From contig OX439132.1 in NCBI GenBank assembly GCA_949318235.1, positions 31,073,465-31,137,464 of the forward strand: a DNA stretch of 64,000 nt. Reading direction: 5' to 3'. Positions 57,505 to 64,000 of this stretch are shown here, in pieces; position 1 is the stretch's first letter; each line of letters starts with the position of its first letter. The notes under the pieces were generated by a model, which had not been told where the DNA came from, did no database searches, and saw only the letters and a program-made list of their open reading frames with translations. The stretch comes from Ecdyonurus torrentis. Its lineage: Eukaryota > Arthropoda > Insecta > Ephemeroptera > Heptageniidae. Position numbers and translations under genes: made by a program.

Positions 57505-60500
57505 ACTATTAATATATATTTTTATTGTTTTGACTGCAATATATTTGTATGTCAAAAATGAATGTATAATTAAAAAAAAAAAAAATCTCTAGCTACTTAT
57601 TATTGAAAAGGGAATAAATGCGGGCAAAATAGAACTAAAGGCAAAGAAAGAAAAGGACAACGTTTGTAATTTCTGTTGTTTTTAAATTTTGCGTCATTTA
57701 TGTATACTGTATTGTATTTTCTGGGTGTTATGTACTGCATTTATTTTGTCAAACAACATACCAAAGTTAAAATAATTAAAATATTACTCCTTTTAGTTTG
57801 TTACCCCAGTGCCTTGACATATACTAAACCCTTGACATATTATGGTCTGTGCATATTTTTATCATTTATTTTTCTTACTGCAATGGAATTTTGTCTTTGT
57901 CCTGTAAGTAAATAGAGGTGTTTAATGTTTTTCAATGCTGTTAATAACTGGCAAAACATTATAAATTTTCAAATTTACTAATTACGTAAATTAAATATTT
58001 GTCTTTATCAATTAAGATAATTTGATTGTTATTATAATTATTTCAATACCATTGCAGTTTTTTTCTGTGCAGAAAATATGTGATATGTATTAATATAGAT
58101 TATTTTGATGTGTTCCAGAGGGAGATCACTGTCAGGAGTTGTTGGCAGTCCTGAGTCATCTCCCGACTCTCTATCCCCAGAGAAGAACGCGCCTGCACTG
58201 CAAATGTCACCTTTGGATATGGACTTGCTAGGCGATCTACAGGATGTCATTTTTCGCAAGTGTCTACTGCTTGGAGAAGAGGGTGAAGAGGGGGAGGCCA
58301 CGACTGAGGAGAAACCACCTGTCGACAGATCAGTAAGTGATACATCTGGCTTGTAATATGCACTTTGTCTCGTTTTCTTTGGGTATTGGATGCACTAGTT
58401 TTTGTAATGTCTCTTTTTGTTCACTGGCTTTTTGTTTGTATGCACCAAGTTTAGAGGAAACTCAGCAATGAAATACCCACAGAGAAATATAAAAGGGGAA
58501 AAAGTTAAACTTTTCATATAAATAATAATGATGCTATAAAGTATTCAAATTAGTCATGTGAAACTGGGGAAATCTATCTGGAAAATTATGCTACAGAATA
58601 TTTATTTCAACTTAATATTCTTTCTTGCTTCACTTAAATAACATACGTAACAAATATGCGTAATATTATATATTAACAGGATGTTAACATAGCATTGTAA
58701 ATTGATGCTCTAACATATATTTTATTTTCTTAAATAATTGTAAATATTAAAGATTTAACTGCTAAACTTGGTAATACATTAAAAAGTTTTTTTTTTTTTT
58801 TTTTTTTTAATGGAGTCAATGATTAACATGCACAGCAGTTTTACATTTATAGGCCTGGTAGTACCTGCTTGTTTTTATTATTTTTTTCCAGTTGAAACCA
58901 GTGCGCAGTTTAGAATCAACTCAGCCCAATGCAGATTGGAATAATTGTTTACGTACACCAAACCCATTATCTCCTCAACGTTCTGCCCCTCCTCCTGTAG
59001 CTCCACGTACCCCTACTACCATGGTTACCAGTCCATTTGGTAATTCTAAGTCACCATTCATGGTTGTAGGAGATGGTGGGGATGATTCCTCATCATCTGT
59101 GTTTGTTGTTGCTTGTCCAAGTACCCCTGAACTTGCTAGAATACCCCCGCCAAGATCACGTAAACAAAGAGCTCCCAACACCCAAAATCATCAGGTAAAT
59201 TCACAGAAATGTGAAAAGAAAAGAAAGATAACTAGATAGAATAGTTGTATTCAAGATTATAATTTATGAAATTATTATGTCCCCTCAATTTTATTACTTA
59301 GCAGGTCAAAGAACCTGCTATCAGTAAGTCTGATTGGTCCAGTAAGTCTTTAAAATTATGCTTTTATTATTATCTTGTTTCTAGGACCTATGACCTATTC
59401 TCAGGTGGGTCCATTATGTGAGTTGTTCTCAATATCAACCAATCAGCATCAAATATTCAAGGGTTCCATGGGCTGATTTACACTAGAAGATTTTTGGCAA
59501 TTCTCTATTTAAGGTCTCTAAAAAAAAGCTTATATTAATTATTTAGCCTAAAAAAAAATCTTAATACCTATTCTATTTAAGCATCTTTTTTTAGATAATA
59601 GCTTTTTTTCATTTAATCTACCTTGCTTTTGTGTAACACACTTAATTTTGTTTTAATATTGTATATCACAATCACATTTTTATGTTATAAATTTGCTTTT
59701 TATGTTTTTTTGTTTGCACTTAATAATATTTTAACATTAAGTGCTTTACATTCTTTATCCAATTCTAATTTCATCTATTTTCTATATTTTAGAGTAAATA
59801 AAAATCACTGCAAGTTAGTATTTGAATTATAGGTGGAATGAATTCAATTACTTTATTAGTACATGAATTAACTAGTATAACATAGAAGAAGAAGAAAAAA
59901 AATACATACTGTATAACAATTTTATGCATACATATAAGACACTTGCAAAAGATATGATGATTTTCACAACATAACTACTTAACTACATATTATTATGTTT
60001 CAGCTACTTTAAAATCCTTTACGTAAGATTTTTTTTTCTTTCAGCTTATTTAAAAAAAAGTTTTAGTTCTTAAAAAAAAAAAAAAAAAAAAATACAAGGC
60101 ATGTGAAAAAAAATTAAAAAATTTAAATTTTAGTAACTCACGTTTTTCACATATTGAATCCTCTTTAAAGTTATTAATCAAACTTATAGAGCTTCAACTA
60201 TTTTATCAGCGCTGTTGCAGGATGTAATGCAACTTTTGAAAATGTGTATTTTTCCTATCCTTACTGGGTTAATTCAAATTTATACACTTTTTTTTTTTAA
60301 TATATATACTTTTGTTAAGTTCTGATAAAAACCATTTAAAGGCGCATTTAGCAGCATTTTTTTCTGTATACTTATAATGTAAAATGAGGGATAAAAAAAC
60401 ATTGTGGTGGATATACGGTATTAGATATTAAAAAATAAAATAAATTAATAGTAAATAGTAGGAGGAAGAATAGAGTACATTGAAAAACGTGAAGATTCTC

Positions 60501-61493
60501 ACATTTATATAATAGTTATTTGGATCTTGGGGTCAAATGTTTAGGTGTAGATGAGTGCTCATAATAAGAGACAAGAGTTAGCTATAAAAATTAAAAACTG
60601 TTTGTGGGATAATCAAAATTTTGCTTAACTTTAAAGTATAATACGATGATGTTGCGAACAATATGTGTAACTCGTATTTTGTCAGGCGAAGCAAAATGTG
60701 TAAGTCGTTTTTTGTCACGCTAAGTAATATGTGTATCTCGTTTTTTGTCACGCGAAGCAATATGTGTAAGTCGAGCGCCATCTCCATTACGTTCGGGAAC
60801 GACTTACACATTTTGCTTAGCTTGACAAAAAACAAGTTACACATATTGCTTAGCGTGACAAAAAATGACTTACACATTTTGCTTCGCCTGACAAAATACG
60901 AGTTACACATTTTGTTCGCAACATCATCGAATATAATAATATTCTACGTGTGAGGCTATTAAAAATATATCCCTATAAATAAATTAGGGCAATATTATCT
61001 ACACTCTACATTCTATTGTTCTACATTTCTTCTTCTAGATCAGTGCAAATTCAAATCAGGTTTTAAAACTAAAATAATGATAACAATAATAAACATATAA
61101 AAAACATGACTTATTTTTCTATTTTAGCAACCTACTCAACCAGATCCTGGTGATTTAATACGACTTGACTCCACCCCAAGTGAAGATGATTTTGACCCTC
61201 TAAAATCTTCCAGTCGTACTACAAGTAACACCACATCATATTCTGCCGAGCTTCTATCTCACACACAGCAAGCAAATCCTCTTTATCCATTCTTTGCTCC
61301 CAAAACACAAGGAGCAGCAAGTGCAAATCAAACCTCCGCTGAAAAACAAAAAGACATTGACCTACTCAAAGAATATGGTCTAGAATTTACTTCCAACTCT
61401 AGTGGTAGTTGGTTACATAGTCCTAATAATCCTTTTAGTAGTCTTTCAAATTCAGCACCACAAACTCAAGGACAATGGGCTACATTTGAATAA
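50341..61493 (+). CDS. DENND1: DENN domain-containing protein 1 (connecdenn), Rab35 GEF
   Basis: Connecdenns activate Rab35 on clathrin-coated vesicles and early endosomes. Fourteen exons join in phase: 50341-50357, 50534-50689, 51403-51540, 51612-51747, 52360-52413, 52489-52746, 52943-53044, 53517-53744, 53958-54134, 54752-54784, 55524-55798, 58119-58332, 58892-59194, 61128-61493; 818 aa. The start MGSRI is shared with vertebrate DENND1A, although the first coding exon is only 17 nt. The tripartite DENN module occupies about residues 10-400: FTFVLTSIDSKWTFGFCR, SMLYERRIIFTSKRLS, LYPMNWQHIFIPVLP and APMPFLIGVPHHVL are diagnostic. The tail is low-complexity and Pro/Ser-rich. It ends with trafficking motifs: DDFDPL, an NPF tripeptide (798-800, EH-domain type) and a C-terminal WATFE (814-818, WxxF AP-2 ear type). 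Which vertebrate paralogue (A, B or C) it matches best was not resolved; a single invertebrate orthologue is expected. Confidence 0.94.
51068..51185. mobile_element. Tc1-like MITE TACACCTCTGGAC, copy 2 (DENND1 intron 2)
   Basis: TACGCCTCTGGACAAAATTT pairs with the inverse of TACACCTCTAGACAAAAGTT; 118 bp including TA borders. Confidence 0.75.
53086..53287. mobile_element. MITE-like palindrome in DENND1 intron 7
   Basis: CCATCAAAGTGATGCAGCTT at the left is matched inverted at the right end (AAGCGGCATCGCTTTGATGG), and pairing continues through AGAAAATGGTCAAC. A second inner hairpin (AACACCTGCA/TGCAGGTGTT) sits in the middle. It is non-coding, about 200 bp. Confidence 0.7.
55145..55275. mobile_element. 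Copy 3 of the GACTATAAGC-family palindromic MITE (DENND1 intron 10)
   Basis: CTGTTTTGAGGCCCACTTTT and its inverse form long arms around a small loop. It abuts the Tc1-like MITE at 55281 almost directly. It is diverged from the copies at 8363 and 46025. Confidence 0.65.
55281..55393. mobile_element. Tc1-like MITE TACACCTCTGGAC, copy 3 (DENND1 intron 10)
   Basis: TACACCTCTGAACTAAAGTT pairs with the inverse of TACAACTCTGGACAAAAGTT; 113 bp. Ends agree with the other two copies. Confidence 0.75.
55863..57001. mobile_element. 1.14-kb hAT element with GAGCG subterminal repeats, perfect 8-bp duplication
   Basis: CAGACTTGGCCA at 55863 and TGGCCAAGTCTG ending 57001 are inverted ends, flanked by GTAATGAT at 55855-55862 and 57002-57009. 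Both subterminal zones (55870-56010 and 56845-56995) are filled with GAGCG/CGCTC units and GTGAGCGCGCTCA palindromes, the usual form of hAT transposase-binding sites. The interior is AT-rich filler without a transposase frame. It is inserted in DENND1 intron 11. Confidence 0.92.
60644..60929. repeat. Palindrome with ~45-bp internal repeats, copy 2 (DENND1 last intron)
   Basis: CGATGATGTTGCGAAC at 60644 is inverted at the right end. The left half holds repeated AATATGTGTAA(C/G)TCG units, each followed by a T-run and TGTCA(G/C)GC. The right half holds their inverses. Arms of about 135 bp meet near 60790. Open frames on both strands are a by-product of the symmetry. Confidence 0.8.
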
Positions 61494-61761
61494 CTTATGC
61501 TACTTTATATCAAAATAGGACTGATTTTTTTTTATTACTGTCTTTGTTAGTACAGTACAGTTATTTATAATTACTTTTAATTTATAAAAATATTATGCAG
61601 TGGCTTGATATTGATATATTTATTGTTAATTATATTTGAATGTTACGTTTTTTGTAAACTATATCCTTCCAATTCTCTGCCAAATATCATTTTATATGAA
61701 TTTTGTTTGCATCTCTAATTTACTGTAACCATTTGTTTGATTGAAAAATAATTATTTAGTA

Positions 61762-61767
61762 AATAAA
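61762..61767 (+). terminator. Candidate DENND1 polyadenylation signal
   Basis: AATAAA lies about 270 bp after the stop codon, just before a MITE at 61797. Confidence 0.45.
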
Positions 61768-61796
61768 AATCATTTCGCTTTGAATATATTGTCAAA

Positions 61797-62025
61797 GGAA
61801 AGAATAGAGAAACCAGGAAGCGCCTTGTCTTGATGAAGTCTATAACTAGGTATAGATCTTGATGGCTCAGTCAGCACAAATATTTACATTTTTAAAGATA
61901 TTTTGAGAGTAACATCCCTCTTAGTTACGTAATGTAAATCTTTGTGCTGCCTGTGTCGTCAAGATCTTCACCTAGCTACGGACTTCATTGTGTTAAGGCG
62001 CTTGTTTGATTTCTCTGCTCTTTCT
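61797..62025. mobile_element. Palindromic MITE, copy 2 (DENND1 3' flank)
   Basis: GAAAGAATAGAGAAACCAGG at the left pairs with the inverse of GAAAGAGCAGAGAAATCAAA at the right, and arms continue through AAGCGCCTT and GATGAAGTC. It is related to 38139-38371. Confidence 0.65.
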
Positions 62026-64000
62026 ATTGGTTTCATTGTTGTTTTCATTTTTAGCTTAACATTTTGTATGCAGTTAATTTAAAGTGATGTTTAGTTAATT
62101 TTTGTGTTTTACAACAAATAACAGGCCATTTAATGGTTTTATCTAAAAAATAATAATAATAATAAAATAAAATGTTAAGCATTCCATACTTCCAAACCTG
62201 TTTCTTCCATGTAAATTTAATTTCATTATTTAGGAAGAAAGACTTTTGTAGGCAGAAGAAAAATAAAGAAAGGTTCTCTTGACTTTTAAATTGATATTTC
62301 TAAAATTGTCATTCAAATTTAGATAGATAATACTTGTTAGTTGGACTCTCTTTTAATTAGTTTTATAATTAAAAATTTTATTAGATTTTTCAAATTATTT
62401 AGTATTATAATAATATTAAGTATTAATTATGTATTTTTATTTAATTTATATTATTATATTCTATATATTTTTATATTTAAAAAAAAAAAAAAGGTAAAAG
62501 AAAAAGAGGCATTTTTAACCTTTCTAAGTCTGGAACCCTGTTCTGTGTGTGTTTTATGTAGCACAAAAATATGTATTATTTAGTCCATTTGCGATATATT
62601 TATTTTATTTTCCAGTGTATCTGTGTTTGAAAAGTGTTGCAATATAAAGGAAGGGAAACTGTGAAACATTTAATATGTAACTAAATTAGTGACAAATGCA
62701 GATGTTATTTTGGCTTTGTATTGTACACAGAACCGCGATAAGATATTTAATCATTTAAATCCAGCGTGTGTTTTTCTCACAAGAATAACATTGCAAATTT
62801 AGCGCAAGTTTTTGAATGGTAAAAATTCTTATCATAGTCATGTGTACAGTAATTGGACTAATTATCCACAGTTGCATTTTTAAAAAAAATTACTTTTTAC
62901 ACTTATTTTAGGGCTTTGATAAATATGGAATCTTTCGCATTACAAAATTTTGAAGCTCTATAAAAGTTTTTAAATGCAATAGCCAACAATATTTGTGATA
63001 ACTAGTACAATTACTGTAATATGTTTAGTCAATTATTTAGCTTTATTGATTAAAACATCCAATGCAGCGTCTATGCTTTTAACTATGGATTAACTTTGGA
63101 CATTGTTGAAATTGATAGAAAAGAAAATAATGTTCAGAGGACACCTTGATAGCTTTTTATTATTACTATTTTTTAATATCAATGAAAAGTAGATAATTAA
63201 ATTGATTTTTGAATTGATTTTACTAAAAACAAAGTTATTTACACGTTATAATCAGCAAGTTTTAAAGACAAACTTTTTAACTAGAATGGCCTATATATAG
63301 GCCTATATATGCAATAAAATCTTTCTAACGACCAATTACTCTGTGTTCCCGAGTGTACTAAAGATGTTTCACAGTCCAGTGGTGCTAAGTTTCCAAGAGA
63401 TTTGCTCATTATATTTTAGATTGAGAGAGAGAGAGTATTTTATTTCTCTTATAGTCATTGAGATGAATTTTACATGCTTCATAATTTTATTTATTTCATC
63501 TTAAGTATATAGCATTAAATAAATAATAATATCACAAGTGTAAATAACTCTTGTCTTGATTTCGGACAAATTGGAGTAAAGTGGACAAAATGTGTGTTTC
63601 AACTGGCAAAGATTTGACCAGAGTATATTTGTCCGCATATTATGCCATTGTAAGTCCACCTGGATAAGGCAAGTGGCATTTGCACCTGTGAATGTGCATG
63701 TTCTATTAATATCATTAAACAAAAATTAAGTATGGACAGTTAAATGTGAATAAATATTATAATATTAAAACAAGATATCTTACAAAATATATGATTGCCA
63801 ATGACTATAGGCACTCTAGCAACAAAATTATGCTCAACAGATGCAAGTTCTTTAATTATTTGAAAAAAAAGTCTGGAAAAAAGTATGTAACAGGACTTTG
63901 ATGTTTCGTGCTGCATTGACTTGCTAGATTGTCTATGAAAACGGTGGAAATTTTAAAAAATAAATTATTCAAGGTATCTTGTAAAATTTTTAAATATATG
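62026..64000. other. AT-rich right-hand flank
   Basis: It contains one inverse copy (62760-62845) of the repeat at 47585-47665 and a lone end (62996-63022) of the ATAACTAGTACAATTA MITE family. A short GA run lies near 63422-63434. I see no gene. Confidence 0.45.

Noticed and set aside
59280..59480. Possible inverted repeat (TCTGATTGGT / ACCAATCAG)
   Set aside because: Only about 10 bp pair, with no consistent extension; not enough to call an element.

Overview
This is a 64-kb window of an AT-rich, intron-rich animal nuclear genome. Introns follow GT-AG rules, long A/T runs and microsatellites are common, and DNA-transposon debris is dense. Two paralogous secreted proteins resemble the DUF1091 (MD-2-like) family, which is typical of arthropods. 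With the insect-like ZER1 and connecdenn sequences this suggests an arthropod, probably an insect; the species cannot be named from this text.

Genes, left to right: DCAF11 (minus strand, 5' part only, running off the left edge); ZER1 (plus, 11 coding exons, 770 aa); a four-exon DUF1091-like gene (plus); a convergent DUF1091-like paralogue (minus); cytosolic valyl-tRNA synthetase VARS (plus, 20 coding exons, 1143 aa); a THAP zinc-finger gene (plus, 4 exons, 359 aa); and DENND1/connecdenn (plus, 14 coding exons, 818 aa). I traced these models exon by exon; reading phase is preserved at every junction described. They are ordinary, functionally unrelated housekeeping or trafficking genes. DCAF11 and ZER1 are both adaptors of cullin-RING ubiquitin ligases, but this looks coincidental.

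Between and inside the genes lie many foldback and MITE-like elements. The largest are a 3.1-kb palindrome built of 129-bp tandem repeats (2929-6016), a 1.07-kb foldback in a ZER1 intron (15052-16124), and a 6.5-kb nested foldback (26070-32562) between the two DUF1091-like genes. A 3.37-kb TA-flanked element (27969-31340) has inserted into one arm of the last; the other arm keeps the matching empty site. Three hAT-type elements have perfect 8-bp target duplications (6604-7542, 35010-35181, 55863-57001), and a piggyBac-like element has TTAA ends (37602-37973). Several short inverted-repeat families occur two or three times each.

The most interesting protein-level observation is in VARS. It has no N-terminal GST-like domain, but a single exon carries about 100 extra residues between the catalytic and anticodon-binding regions. 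Part of this insert resembles the GST-C-like domain of eEF1B-beta and cysteinyl-tRNA synthetase. Exact boundaries of repeats, and all family assignments, are by eye.
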